Of a stretch of 64,000 nt of DNA, positions 1-11,895 are shown piece after piece (position 1 is the stretch's first letter; each line of letters opens with the position of its first letter). Where the stretch lies: assembly GCF_020379485.1 (NCBI RefSeq), contig NC_063448.1, forward strand, positions 11,493,726 through 11,557,725. The letters are read 5' to 3'. Below the pieces are notes generated by a model. The model was not told the origin of the DNA and did not search any database. It saw nothing but the letters and a program-made list of their open reading frames with translations. The position numbers and the translations under genes are program-made. This stretch comes from Brassica napus (taxonomy: Eukaryota > Streptophyta > Magnoliopsida > Brassicales > Brassicaceae).

Positions 1-128
1 GAGACGGCCAACAATGAATTGAGTGGTACGACCAAGCCGGAGAGAGTCAAAAGGTTTAGTGGCGGAGGCCGGATGGAGTAACTGGAGCAGCAGAGAGAGA
101 CAATTTTAGGAGAAGTAGAGGAAGCCAT
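1..128 (-). CDS. N-terminal exon of an unrecognised nuclear gene (partial, runs off the left edge)
   Basis: Reading the minus strand from an ATG at 128, the frame stays open for 42 codons to the window edge. The start of the protein is rich in Ser, Thr and small residues (MASSTSPKIVSLCCSS...), with few acidic residues and some Arg and Lys. This composition resembles a chloroplast or mitochondrial transit peptide. A TATA motif lies 43-50 bases upstream of the ATG, which supports a real 5' end. The gene is divergent from the one at 3545. I do not recognise the product, and only the first exon portion is visible. It could still be a chance open frame, but the ATG plus TATA spacing argues for a gene. 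Confidence 0.5.
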   Translation of the reverse strand, partial: MASSTSPKIVSLCCSSYSIRPPPLNLLTLSGLVVPLNSLLAV

Positions 129-145
129 GAGTTTTTTTTGAGTAG

Positions 146-307
<162 letters not shown>

Positions 308-428
308 ATAATATAGATTCTAGATATTTTTAATTACTAAGTTATCTTATTACTTGGTGAAGGAACAATCGTATTTTATTGCTATAAATATGGATTATTA
401 AAAAAATAAGACATGTATTTGGATATTT

Positions 429-480
429 CCCTTCAACTCCACAATATTGTATTATTTTTTTGACATAAAAAGTTGAAGGG
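429..480 (+). other. petB 3' UTR stem-loop
   Basis: CCCTTCAACT at 429-438 can pair with AGTTGAAGGG at 471-480, a perfect 10-bp stem with a 32-base loop. In plastids such a hairpin lies in the petB-petD spacer and stabilises or processes the transcript end. Here it is a relic within the nuclear insertion. Confidence 0.7.
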
Positions 481-504
481 AATTCTATGAAGAGAAAATG
501 GATT

Positions 505-1720
<1,216 letters not shown>

Positions 1721-1920
1721 TTAAATTTATTCAATTGTAAAATAAAAGGCGTGGGTATCTAGGGAGTAGTCATTTCAAAATGAATTCTCCCTAGATACAT
1801 ATCTAAATTAATTTTATTAAGTAAAATAGGTTTGACTGGAAAATCGAAATTACGTTGAAGGTTTAAAATCTATTTCAATTTTAAATTGACTTTTTAGTCA
1901 AATTTTTTTTAATGCTTTTT

Positions 1921-2232
1921 TTATTTTTTTTCTAAAATGTCTAATATCTTTTTTACATCTTCTATGTGAAAATGTTCCATTTTGATAAGGTCTTCTTGAC
2001 TGTTATTCAAAAGATCCAATAATGTATGTATATTGGATTTTTTGAGACAATTATAGATTCTGGGAGGCAATTCTAATTGGTCAATAAAAATATATTGAAA
2101 CGCTAGTTTTTTTTTTTTTCTTAGGTTAACTAATCTATTATAAAAAGGAAAAAGGGGTAAAGTAACTTGATGTTGATTGTTCTCTAAATAGAACGTTTCT
2201 TCTTCTACATGTAGAAAAGGAATAAATAAATT
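1921..2232 (-). pseudogene. rpoA: rpoA 3' fragment (plastid RNA polymerase alpha C-terminal domain)
   Basis: On the minus strand 104 codons read without interruption from the right border (2232) to a TAA at 1923-1921. They include the alpha C-terminal domain signature [14 protein letters not shown] and the ending [10 protein letters not shown]. The fragment begins exactly at the insertion border, so the amino-terminal assembly domain is missing. It lies tail to tail with petD, as in plastid genomes. It is a non-functional relic. Confidence 0.92.
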
Positions 2233-2264
2233 GTGAAGATGAAGTATATATACGGAGAGTTGAG
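2233..2264. repeat. Right copy of 32-bp direct repeat flanking plastid insert
   Basis: Identical in all 32 positions to 159-190, including the TATATATA core (2245-2252). It marks the right junction of the plastid DNA with nuclear sequence that presumably once lay directly upstream of the edge gene. Confidence 0.9.
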
Positions 2265-3500
2265 AAAGGAGTTACGAATCGGGACCATTAATGGTGATTA
2301 GAGGGTAGGAGGTGGAGAGATTGAGGTATATAAACGACGTCGAAGATATAGAGGCTTTTTTCGCTTTTAAACAGATTTTAATTTTTTTAATAAAAAAATT
2401 TAAGTGGGTCACACCACTTGCCGACGTGGACACCCTTAGAAGTGAACAAAAAGTGATATATTATAACATAGATTGGTTGAATTAATTAATTAAATAATTT
2501 TTTTTTTAAATAATAATTTTTAAATATTTGTGTTTTTAAGTAAAACTACTTACGAATTAAAAACTGAAGGAGTATATGTTACTGGATTGATTCGAAAGTC
2601 AGATAATTGATAAAATATTAACCCCTTAAAAAATTTCGAAGGCCAATGCGCGTGGATATTTTGTTTTGTCTGTTTTCATTGCCGCCGGCTGAGTGTGTAC
2701 ATAGATAATCGAGGTTTCACATGATACAAGAAAAAAAAAATGTAGAACACCATTTAATTCAGTTGAAACATGTAAAATTGAAAATTCAAAAAGGGTCCAT
2801 TTTCATGGGAAAAAGGCTCGCAAGAAAGCATTTAACGATAGAAGACTAAGGAGAAGACGATGTCCTAGGATTAGGAATCGATGTTCAATGTCAAAATGTA
2901 ATAAAGTGGTATATAGATGTGTTGGCAACTATTTGGAAATGTGATGTATTATGTGACCTATATATAACATCATTTGTCGTTTATTGACCAAAAACCAAAA
3001 CGACAAGTGTTCACTTTGTACGTCGCTTTCAGTCTAATAATCTATCGGTTAACTTAGCTGTTCATGTACTGATTATCTTCTTTAATTAATCACATACAAT
3101 TAAGCATAAGAATCATGTGGCTTCTTCTTATCCTCTAAATGTAATGTCAGCACATGTGGATTAATAATAATAATCCCATGAAAGTCAAATAAACCATTAA
3201 AACTAATTCTAGAAAGAAGAAGAAGAAGACAACCAAAACAATTAGGAAACCTATGAACCAAACATACACTTCATCGTTTAATTTTGTAAACCGGTTCAAA
3301 GTCGGTCGTGTAAGAGTCTATAAGCCATAAATGACTTCTCCGGTTTTACGTCAACACTGTATAATGACATTTAAGGTCTTCTCCGGTTTAGCTCAGCTTT
3401 GACCAAAACCCCCTCCGTGACGTCATCAACGCTGACAGTTTCAATCGTTCTCTTCTGCTCGGATTTCTCACTTTCAGAGAAATTTCAGACACAACAGACA
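2265..3500. other. Intergenic region between divergent genes
   Basis: No coding sequence is evident. Before the plastid insertion this would have been the shared upstream region of the edge gene (minus) and the 14-1-1-like gene (plus). It contains a TATATAAA motif near 2326 followed by GACGTC, AT-rich stretches around 2460-2530, and short AAG-rich purine tracts around 3214-3232. No transposon termini were recognised. Confidence 0.5.
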
Positions 3501-3507
3501 TATAAAA
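3501..3507 (+). promoter_or_regulatory. TATA box of the 14-1-1-like gene
   Basis: TATAAAA lies 38 bases upstream of the ATG at 3545. Transcription starting about 30 bases downstream would leave a 5' UTR of only 10-20 nt, short but possible. Confidence 0.45.
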
Positions 3508-3544
3508 CCAAAACAACCCCTGTCTCGCCTTTCTATGTGAATAA

Positions 3545-4309
3545 ATGGAAAAGGCATCCGACAACAACAACAACTCCAAGAAACTCTCGAAGATGTTTCA
3601 AAAAGCGTTATCAATTGGTCACAGTGCGGCGCCGCCGTTTAATCCGGTTAGAGATTTCCGTCACCACCGTACGATTTCTACGGCGAGCAGAGGATACTTC
3701 TTCTCCAGTCCGATGACACCGTTGCTTCCAACGTCGGCTAGAGCTAGGAGAAGAACTAAGAGCAACGGCGTCGTCGTCGCCGAACCCACTTCGCCTAAAG
3801 TCTCTTGCATCGGTCAGATCAAACTCGCGAAGTCGAAATGTCCGGAGATGAAAAAAAGAGCACCTAAAAATCTCGAAACGTCGTCGTCTTCTCTTGTTAA
3901 AGAGGAAGGCAAAGGAAACTGGTCGATACTAAAACGTCTCTTTTCAACGGGGAGGAATCCTTTGAAAAAATCCAGCTCCACGGCCTCTGCCGCCGTCATC
4001 GAACATCCCGTCGTGGCGGTGGAAGCGGTTGCGGGGCCAACATTGGGTAATATGAAGAAGTTCGCGACCAGCAGGGAATCTCTTGGTGGGTTCGATTGGC
4101 GGGTCGAGATGAAACGTCAAGAAGAGGAATCTCGACCGGATCATTACACTCCCGACGACGAAGAGACGACGATTCCATTCTCTGTAAGTATGCCTCTGAC
4201 TCAGCGGGAGGGTTTGAGTTTGTATCCAAGACAGAAGAGTGAAGTTAATTTGTGGGAGAGGAGAACCGTGGATCGACCAAAACCACTTCAAGTTAAAGCT
4301 ACTTATTAA
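3545..4309 (+). CDS. Plant-specific basic protein, syringolide-induced 14-1-1-like
   Basis: Single-exon frame of 254 codons. The most telling segment is PTSPKVSCIGQIK (residues 81-93), a motif I associate with a family of small plant proteins related to soybean syringolide-induced protein 14-1-1. Other blocks are WSILKRLF (126-133), FATSRESLGGFDWR (173-186) and a C-terminal segment ending RPKPLQVKATY. The N-terminal half is basic and Ser/Arg-rich. There is no signal peptide, membrane segment or enzyme motif. Family members respond to elicitors, but their biochemical role is unknown to me. Base composition is higher in GC than the flanks, as for real crucifer exons. The gene call is firm, the family assignment moderate. 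Confidence 0.85.
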   Translation: MEKASDNNNNSKKLSKMFQKALSIGHSAAPPFNPVRDFRHHRTISTASRGYFFSSPMTPLLPTSARARRRTKSNGVVVAEPTSPKVSCIGQIKLAKSKCPEMKKRAPKNLETSSSSLVKEEGKGNWSILKRLFSTGRNPLKKSSSTASAAVIEHPVVAVEAVAGPTLGNMKKFATSRESLGGFDWRVEMKRQEEESRPDHYTPDDEETTIPFSVSMPLTQREGLSLYPRQKSEVNLWERRTVDRPKPLQVKATY

Positions 4310-4895
4310 TTTGTCTTCGTTACTTTTCTATGTATACTTGTTTTTTTTTTTGGTCTCTGAACTTGGTTTCTAGTTTTCTACGTATTAGGTCTGAATTTTT
4401 GTGGATATATTCAACAAACAAAATAATTATACTTGTGAATAGTTCAAAACGTTTTTTATTTTCGATCTAAACTATACATATATATCGAGTTTAAGAAGCG
4501 AAACATCGGCCTGTGTATTGCTTTAAGTACTTGTTATTAAATTACAACCAAGTTTTTTCATGTTTTAAAAAAAAACAAGCTTTTTCATTGAACTGGACTC
4601 TAGGTTTGCTAGCAAGAGGAATAAACTCCTTAGATATCGAAGATGATCACTAGATAATAATATTTATACTCTTACTCTTCAAATATACCATATTCTACTA
4701 ACACTTTGGATTGGATCATACGCTATACTAGAACACCCGGCACACACACAAAAAAACCCCGAACCTTCTCAATATAGAGGCTATGGCTATGGATGAAAAT
4801 CTTCTCTTATGAGTTCTCAGCTCACTTGGAGAAACGGAGGCAAAAAAGCTGACTAAGAGAACAACAACAACACGACTACGATCAAGAATTGCATG
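4310..4895. other. 3' flank of the 14-1-1-like gene
   Basis: No gene or element end is seen. The sequence is AT-rich, with a TTTTTTTTTT tract near 4341-4350. The copia element begins at 4901, and the last five bases before it (4896-4900, ATAAG) are its target-site duplication. Confidence 0.5.
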
Positions 4896-4900
4896 ATAAG

Positions 4901-5556
4901 TGTGAAGCAAACACCAAGCCTCAGAACGTCTCCTTAGGTTGATATGAAGCTCACACACACAAGAACTTGATGAAGAGAAGAGATAAGAACATAACACTCT
5001 TGAGAAACAGAACACAGAACAGAGTAAAACAAGAAGAAAGCAAGACACTAACTTGATAACCCAGTTACACCCGTTAACGAGGGTGTTAGTCTGGGCCGGG
5101 AACTCTCTCCCATAATCCACTAGATCAGAGGTTACAAGAGAGTATTCAGACAACCTCACAAGCTACTCAACGGTTTCACTCTCTACCCCTTCCCAAAGAA
5201 CAAAGATACAAGTTTATGCTGTGTAGTTTTGTTCTTACTTTCGGCTGCCTCTATCTCTGAACAATGTATCTATTTATATGTAAAGACAATGTGACCTAGA
5301 TGCCTCTGTGATGTCGTTTTGATTCCATCACAAGCACGCTTCATGTACGGACCTCTTCATTGAACTCTGCCTTATCTTCTTGTTCAATAAACGACAAACA
5401 GCAGTTTGCTTTTGCTTTTATGAGCTGTGGCAAATGGCTAGTCCTTGTGGTCCTGCATAGAAAAAGTCATTTGGTCTTGTCCATGATACACACTTGCTTC
5501 CTTTCCACGTCTAAATCTTCTTCAGTCTTCATGATCTTCTTTACTAAGTCTCAACA
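4901..5556 (-). repeat. 3' LTR of copia 1
   Basis: 656 bp, TG...CA ends, aligned over its whole length with 9326-9993. The polypurine tract of the element is read on the minus strand as AGGTGGAGAAT directly next to the LTR (forward 5557-5567). Confidence 0.93.
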
Positions 5557-5667
5557 ATTCTCCACCTAGTAAAGACAATCAAAACACACATAGACAATGG
5601 AAGCTTGAGAGATAGAGTTATATAGGTGATCTAGTTAACATGATTCCCTTCCCAGTTTCAGAGTATA

Positions 5668-6677
5668 TTACTCAGACTTGACCCTCAGTAAGTTCAAAGC
5701 TGTTTGAAACTTACTGACCGGCAAGACTTTTGTGAAGATGTCGGCTGGATTGTGCAGCGTAGATATCTTCAACACATTCACATGACCATGAGCAATGACT
5801 TGTCTGATCTTGTGAAACTTGGTGTCCACATGCTTGGTTCTTTCATGATGGACATTGTTCTTAGACAAGGCTATGGCGCTTTGAGAATCACAGAACACTT
5901 CAACTGCATTCTGTTCGTATCCAAACTACTTTAAGATACCCTTAAGCCACATGGCTTCTTTGACAGCTTCATTCAACGCCATATATTATGCCTCAGTGGT
6001 AGACAGAGGTACCACACTTTGAAGAGATGATTTCCAGCTGATAGTGTTTCCTCAAAGCGTGAAGACAACACCACTAATCGATCTTCTTCCATCCATATCA
6101 GCAGCATAATCTGAATCACAGTAGCCTCTGAGCACAAATTCTGAACCCTTCTTGTAGCAAAGCTTTTTTCCAGTGTACCACAAATGTATCTCAAGACCCA
6201 CTTGACTCCCAACCAATGTTCCTTGATGGGATTTCCCATGAATCTACAAATAATACCAACTGGATACGCTAGATCAGGTCTTGTGCCGATCATAGAGTAC
6301 ATGATACTGCCTACTGCATTAGCATAAGGCACTGACTTCATGTATTCTCCTTCATCTTTTAACTGTTCCGGTGTAGCAGCACGCATCTTTAAGTGAGCAC
6401 CCAAAGGCGTTATCACTTTGTTTGCATTGTCCATCTTGTACAGCTCTAGCACCTTTCTGAGATAGCTCTCCTGACCCATCCACAGCTTTCCTTCACTTCG
6501 ATCTCTTCTGATCTCCATACCAAGAATCTTCTTGGCTTGCCCAAGATCTTTCATGTCAAATTTATCACTCAGCTTCTGTTTCAGTTCTGCAATAACACTA
6601 TTGTCTTTAGCTGCAACCAACATATCATCTACATAGATGAGTAGATAAACCTTTGATCCGTCTTTATGTGTACACAA
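5668..6677 (-). pseudogene. copia 1 reverse transcriptase (C-terminal half) and RNase H remnant
   Basis: The frame 6677-5973 starts just before the catalytic YVDDM motif (LLIYVDDMLVAAKD) and continues through VPYANAVGSIMY and TRPDLAY. 5898-5668 gives the RNase H end (CDSQSAIALSKNN, HERTKHVDTKFH). The fingers and first palm motifs that should precede YVDDM are absent: only about 210 bp separate integrase from this point. An internal deletion of several hundred bases is inferred. A frameshift also separates the two pieces. Confidence 0.88.
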
Positions 6678-6889
6678 CTGTCTCTGAGACTCTATGTGAA
6701 TTCCAGATTTATGTTTGAAAGATCAGTATCCTCACTGAAGTAACCCTCCACATCAAACCGTCTTGGAGCTCTTACTTCTCTTCTTCCTCTGTCTCTGATG
6801 AGATGATAACTCTCCGGTGATTCAACAGCTTCTTGATTCTGACCCTGATATGGTTCATATGTCTGCTCCTGATGAGCCTGAGTATCTTC

Positions 6890-8608
6890 TTATGTAGCTT
6901 TTGTATCTTCATTCTGAGTATTCCCATCAGGTGTTGAGTCTCCCAGGGATCCTATCTCTTCCAAGAGATCTCCACCTGAACTTGCATCTCCAGTTCCCTC
7001 TGGATCAATGTTGAATATTATCTCTGAAGTTTCATACTGGCTACCTTGAATCTGTTTGCCTCGTTGAATCACATCTTTGTATACAACATTTTCTTGAAAA
7101 ATCACATTCCTACTGATCATACATTTCCTTTCTTCTAGCAACCAAACTTTGTAACCTTTGACACATGGTGGATATCCCAGCATCACTCCTTTCTTGGCTC
7201 TTGGATTAAGCTTCCCATCATTAGAGTGCGCAAAGCACACACATCTAAATCTTCTCAAGTAACTGTAACCAGGGGATTTCCCTGACCATTTCTTGTCTGG
7301 AATCTCAAAGTTAATTCCAGAGGATGGTGTCTTGTTTATCAACGTTACAGCTGTTTGTGTTGCTTCAGCCCAAAATGATTGAGGTAGACCTGAGTCACTC
7401 AACATACTTCTCACCTTCTCCATTATGGTTCGGTTCATTCTCTCAGCAATGCCATTTTGCTGAGGAGTGTATGCGCATGTTCTATGCCTCACTATTCCCT
7501 TCTCTTTGCAGAAGTCATTGAATCTATTGTTGCAAAACTCAAGGCCATTGTCAGTTCTCAGTATCGTCACCTTCCTTTCAGCTTGGTTCTCAATCATGAT
7601 ACTCCATTCCACAAACGTGTCATATGCTTCATCTTTATGCTTCAAGAAGTACACCCACGTCTTCTTTGTATAGTCATCAATAAAATAGATGAAATATTGA
7701 CACTTTCCAAAAGATAATTGTACACTTGGAGCACCCCATAAGTCTGAGTGAATGTAATCTAGTTGATCTTTAGTATCATGTGTTACCACTGAGAAACTAC
7801 CTCTCTTAGCCCTGCCATACACACAGTCACACATCTCCATTACTGAGACCTTCTTTCTGTCTAGAAGACCTTTTCTGACCAGTAGATCAAGATTCTTCAG
7901 ACTCATGTGACCCAGCCTTCTGTGCCATAAGACAGTGTCATCACTCTTCTTCTCTGTTGCATACATTTGACCAACCTCTGGTTTTCCTTGCAGTATGTAG
8001 AGCTTCTCGTGCCTCTTTCCTTTCATAAGAGTTTTGGTTCTATCTTTGACACTGAGAACCCCATTCTTTGACTCAAAACTGCATCCAAGTTCTTCCAATG
8101 TTCCCATAGATAGAAGATGTCTATCCATCTCAGGAATATACCTTACACAAGTCAGCAAGAACGTTGAGCCATCCTCATTTCTGATTCTGACATTACCAAC
8201 TCCTTTCACCTTGGAAGTAGTCTTATTTCCCATGTGAACTGATCCTCCAACGTCTTCTCTTAGAGTCTCGAACCATTCTCTCTTATGTGTCATATGATAG
8301 CTACACCCACTGTCCATTACCCACTCATGTTCCAGATTTATGTCAGTTACTTCTGACACATATAACCCTGCAGCATCATTTTTGTTATCTTTCACAGTAG
8401 CAGCATCACCTCTACTGCTACTTCCTTGATGCTTGGACTTGTTCTGGAACTTATTCTTGTTTGGGCAAGTGTTCCTGAAGTGTCCTTCTTCTCCGCAAGT
8501 CCAACACACCTTCTTGCTCTTAGACTTTGGTCTTGACTTTGACTGTCTTGATGACCTGTCTTTGCTCTCTGGCCTTCCTCTTTGATCACCTCTATCTCTG
8601 ACATACAA
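6890..8608 (-). pseudogene. copia 1 gag zinc knuckle, protease and integrase
   Basis: Open frame of 572 codons. In order: the CCHC knuckle CWTCGEEGHFRNTC (about residues 35-48), the protease signature DSGCSYHMTH, the integrase HHCC region (LWHRRLGHMSLKNL), and the core with HSDLWGAP, TDNGLEF and TPQQNGIAERMNRTIMEK, which carry the catalytic D, D and E. The frame ends after the integrase C-terminal region (YKVWLLEERKCMISRNVIF). The domains look intact, but the upstream stop and the downstream loss in reverse transcriptase prevent a full polyprotein. Confidence 0.9.
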
Positions 8609-8641
8609 GCTCTCTGCTTGTCCTTTAGAACCACGTGAGTT

Positions 8642-9257
8642 TTAACCTGTCTCAAGTTCCTTAGCGTAGATGGCGGCAACAACTTCATCAAGCGTTAGTG
8701 TTGTTCTTCCTGAGCCATATCTCAGTGTGTCACGTAGTTGATCAAACTGTCTTGGTAGAGACATAAGCAGCAAGATAGCTTGGTCTTCATCAGAAACCAT
8801 AACACCAATGTTCTCTAGATCCGTTATGAGATGTAGATATTCATCAATGTTGTGTTCTATCGACAAGCTTTCAGACATCTTGAAACCATAGAGTTTCTGC
8901 TTCAGGTAGAATCGATTTGGAAGAGCCTTAGCAAGATAGAGCTGGTCCAGGGCTCTAATCATCCCAGCAGCTGTCTCTTCCTTCCTTATCTTCCTCAGAA
9001 TTCTATCTGTAACACTCAAGATGATAGTACTTCTATCTTTCCCTCACTTTCTCAGCTAAAGCTTCCGCCTTTTCTTCAGTTTCTTTCTTGTCTTCACTCG
9101 TTTCTCCTGGATCTATGACCTTTCCTGTTGGCTTGCCAGATTCTTCCAAAGCTTTGCTCAAACCCTGAAGATCTATTTGAGCTAACAGTTTGTCTTTCCA
9201 CAGTGTGTAATCTCCATGACCATCAAACTTGTCAATCTCCATTCTTGTCGACGACAT
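8642..9257 (-). pseudogene. copia 1 gag, N-terminal part (frameshifted)
   Basis: The start is MSSTRMEIDKFDGHGDYTLWK, a typical copia gag opening. The frame then passes from 9257-9033 into 9019-8642. The break comes from one extra C near 9041 compared with the duplicate at 28418-29221, which reads straight through. The second part carries the gag core (LPNRFYLKQKLYGFKM, INSLPRQFDQLRDTL-like). A stop near 8640 separates it from the zinc knuckle, at a site where the duplicate has a sense codon. Gag normally forms the virus-like particle. Confidence 0.85.
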
Positions 9258-9310
9258 GGTTCCTTATGACCGTTAGATCTTCAGGAACCTCCACCAGTTA
9301 CCGTAACCTG

Positions 9311-9322
9311 GCTCTGATACCA
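9311..9322 (-). other. Primer binding site of copia 1 (tRNA-iMet)
   Basis: On the minus strand TGGTATCAGAGC lies three bases inside the 5' LTR. It is complementary to the 3' end of plant initiator methionine tRNA, the usual primer of copia elements. The duplicate lies at about 29275-29286. Confidence 0.88.
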
Positions 9323-9325
9323 ATA

Positions 9326-9993
9326 TGTGAAGCAAACACCAAGCCTCAGAACGTCTCCTTAGGTTGATAAGAAGCTCACACACACAAGAACTTGATGAAG
9401 AGAAGAGATAAGAACATAACACTCTTGAGAAACAGAACACATAACAGAGTAAAACAAGAAGAAAGTAAGGCACTAGCTTGATAACCCAATTACACCCGTT
9501 AACGAGGGTGTTAGTCTGGGCCGGGAACTGTCTCCCGGAATCCACTAGATCAGAGGTTACAAGAGAGTATTCATACAACCTCACAAGCCCCTTACAAAGA
9601 TACTCAACGGTTTCACTCTCTACCCCTTCCCAAAGAACAAAGATACAAGTTTATGCTGTGTAGTTTTGTTCTTACTTTCAGCTGCCTCTATCTCTGAACA
9701 ATGTATCTATTTATATGTAAAGACAATGTGACCTAGATGCCTCTGTGGTGCCATTTTGATTCCATCACAAGCACGTTTCATGTACAGACCTCTTCATTGA
9801 ACTCTGCTTTATCTTCTTGTTCAATAAACGACAAACAGCAGTTTGTTTTTGCTTTTATGAGCTGTGGCAAACGGCTAGTCCTTGTGGTCCTGCATAGAGA
9901 AAGTCACGTGGTCTTGTCCATGATACACACTTGCTTCCTCTCCACGTCTAAATCTTCTTCAGTTTTCATGATCTTCTTTACTAAGTCTCAACA
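9326..9993 (-). repeat. 5' LTR of copia 1
   Basis: 668 bp with the same termini as the 3' LTR. It is repeated again at 29290-29957 as part of the segmental duplication. Confidence 0.93.
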
Positions 9994-10082
9994 ATAAGTT
10001 GGGGAAACATAAATGTTTTTTTTCCTGCTACAATATGGACACAATCATTGGCATAAGGAATCTTCTTATTGTCTCTCGCAAT

Positions 10083-10243
10083 CAGGACTGGTCCTGAGAT
10101 TTTGATTATCTTATAGGATTTAGTAAAGATTTTAATAATTTTTGGACCTAAATTTTTTTTTAATAAATTTTGGAGTCTATCTATATATAATTTTTTTGGT
10201 CTAGGACGAATGTTTTGTTAGGCTTCATCCAGGACCGGCCATG
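10083..10243. mobile_element. Small hAT-type MITE, copy A
   Basis: 161 bp. The ends CAGGACTGGTCCTG and, on the other strand, CATGGCCGGTCCTGG form imperfect terminal inverted repeats. The flanking 8-bp duplication CTCGCAAT is at 10075-10082 and 10244-10251, the length expected for hAT elements. The same insertion is in copy B, so it predates the duplication. Confidence 0.75.
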
Positions 10244-10251
10244 CTCGCAAT

Positions 10252-11895
10252 TCATCCGTTTACTGGGTATACACTTGAAGCCTTTCCCAGTCAAATGGTT
10301 TTGATTACTGCCTTTTGTATTGGATAAGCTTCAATATTACTTGTGGAACAAGTTATTCCTAAAGGAATTTGGATAACTAATATAATTAGGATTAGGATAA
10401 AGGAATAGGATAGAGAAGGATTTCTATTGACTATATAAGTAGATCATCATGTGATGAATCCATAAGAAAGATAATAAGCTTATGTTTAGTTTTGACTTTT
10501 GAGTTAAGTTTCTAAACATAATAAAAGGAAGGACTCTTTTATACAAGCTGTTCGATATTGTTCTTGGCTACTTTACCTTGAAGAATATAGGTGAATCACG
10601 CTCAAACACCGTCTGTTCAAAAGCCAAGATTATCCAAGCTCGAAGTAGTGATCTTTATCTGAGCAAAAGGTTTTCTGAGAAAGTATGGATGTTACTTAAT
10701 AATTCAAAATAAATCTACTCTTTAGTTAAATCAAAATAACTTTGGGAATATTGAATGTTTATAATATGAACATGTTAGAACATGTAATAAGAGTTTCTAC
10801 AGAGTATCTTGAAATATGTCAAATGAGTAACCCTTATCAGCATCTCTCTTATTTTTGCCATTTTTGAATTTTTCTTTAAATACTCATGAGGTATCTTGCA
10901 TACATATGCTCTTAGGCTTTCATAAATTAGAAAACAAACTAAAAATATTACAAATGGCCCATTAGCCCAAGACACTAATGTTTGCCCATAACATTTAAAC
11001 TTAAAACGTATTGGAAAACAATTGAGAGTTAGAGACCAAACAATTAACTGGAGGAAAAGGTGGGCCTGGCTTCTCCTCAAGTTGGAAAAATCGAGATCTT
11101 GCCACATAAGACCCGATAGATACTTAGATAAGAAGATAGTGACACCACGATCTATATCTACATTACATATCCCTCATGTCCTTTTCGACGTGAATCATCA
11201 CGATCTGGAACTGGAATACGATCGCGACAAAGCTGTTTCTGTATATAAAAATATATATTTGAGACACACGATATCACTTGGCCATAATCGAGCAAAAACA
11301 GAAGGGAAATGTCTTTTGTTAGATATATTTTCCTGTCACGTGACTCAGAAAGAATCACGTGAATTCTATTATTTTATTAAGGAAAAATAAAACGTATCGA
11401 CAATTGAAATTATAATGTTCATAGCATCCGACCACGCGCGCCTCCACTCTTCGCAGTTACTTCCCAACAACACTAATGCCTTTGCGACAAACTGAAAACC
11501 AAAATACCTAATGAAGCTAATTTTGATTTCTTGTCGCGCCACGCACAATTCTCTTTTTTTAACTAAAATCTACTTCATATAAAAAATCAGACACTGACTC
11601 GCGCTAATCAACTACTATCACACGCTGTCCACATAAAGTACATTAGTTTACAAAAGTACCCTTCTAACAGTTATCAGTTCTACTCCACTTAAAAGTGCTA
11701 TAATCCAGTGTGTCTCGTCGGCGCTAGGCTTCCGGCGCATTGTACGATACCCAGATTCACTTATTTTAGGCAAGAAAAAACAGTAATACCAAATTAAAAT
11801 TAAAATCTAAAGGAGTACATTGACTGACCAGGCAAAATTAAAAATCCATAAGAAAAAAAATTAAAAACAAACTGAGATCGGGAAATGATTATCGT
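10252..11895. other. Spacer between MITE and SMT2 copy A (SMT2 3' flank)
   Basis: No gene is supported. 10300-10690 looks like a retrotransposon LTR (a TATATAAG-type motif near 10432, with transcript-like sequence after it), but I found no second copy or TSD. 10755-11048 recurs, diverged, at 21098-21185 plus 27111-27265 plus 28291-28345. Two palindromic TCACGTGA G-box-like motifs lie at 11336-11343 and 11355-11362. The SMT2 3' UTR should lie in the last few hundred bases before 11896. Confidence 0.5.

Larger units (their letters stand above)
4901..9993 (-). mobile_element. Ty1/copia retrotransposon 1 with both LTRs and TSD
   Basis: LTRs at 4901-5556 and 9326-9993 begin TGTGAAGC and end CAACA. 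The flanking 5-bp duplication ATAAG is at 4896-4900 and 9994-9998. On the minus strand the order is 5' LTR (9326-9993), a tRNA-iMet primer site, gag, protease, integrase, a shortened reverse transcriptase with RNase H, a polypurine tract and the 3' LTR. Integrase upstream of reverse transcriptase defines copia order. Frameshifts in gag, stops, and loss of the N-terminal half of reverse transcriptase make it non-autonomous. The 12-bp length difference between LTRs is one indel (CCCCTTACAAAG-like) present only in the 5' LTR. Confidence 0.95.

Noticed and set aside
3944..4291. 115-codon minus-strand frame opposite the 14-1-1-like gene
   Set aside because: Shadow of the plus-strand gene, whose motif and codon use are convincing.
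10300..10690. Possible solo LTR in the SMT2 3' flank
   Set aside because: Promoter-like and transcript-like sequence is present, but no TG...CA borders with a target duplication could be fixed.
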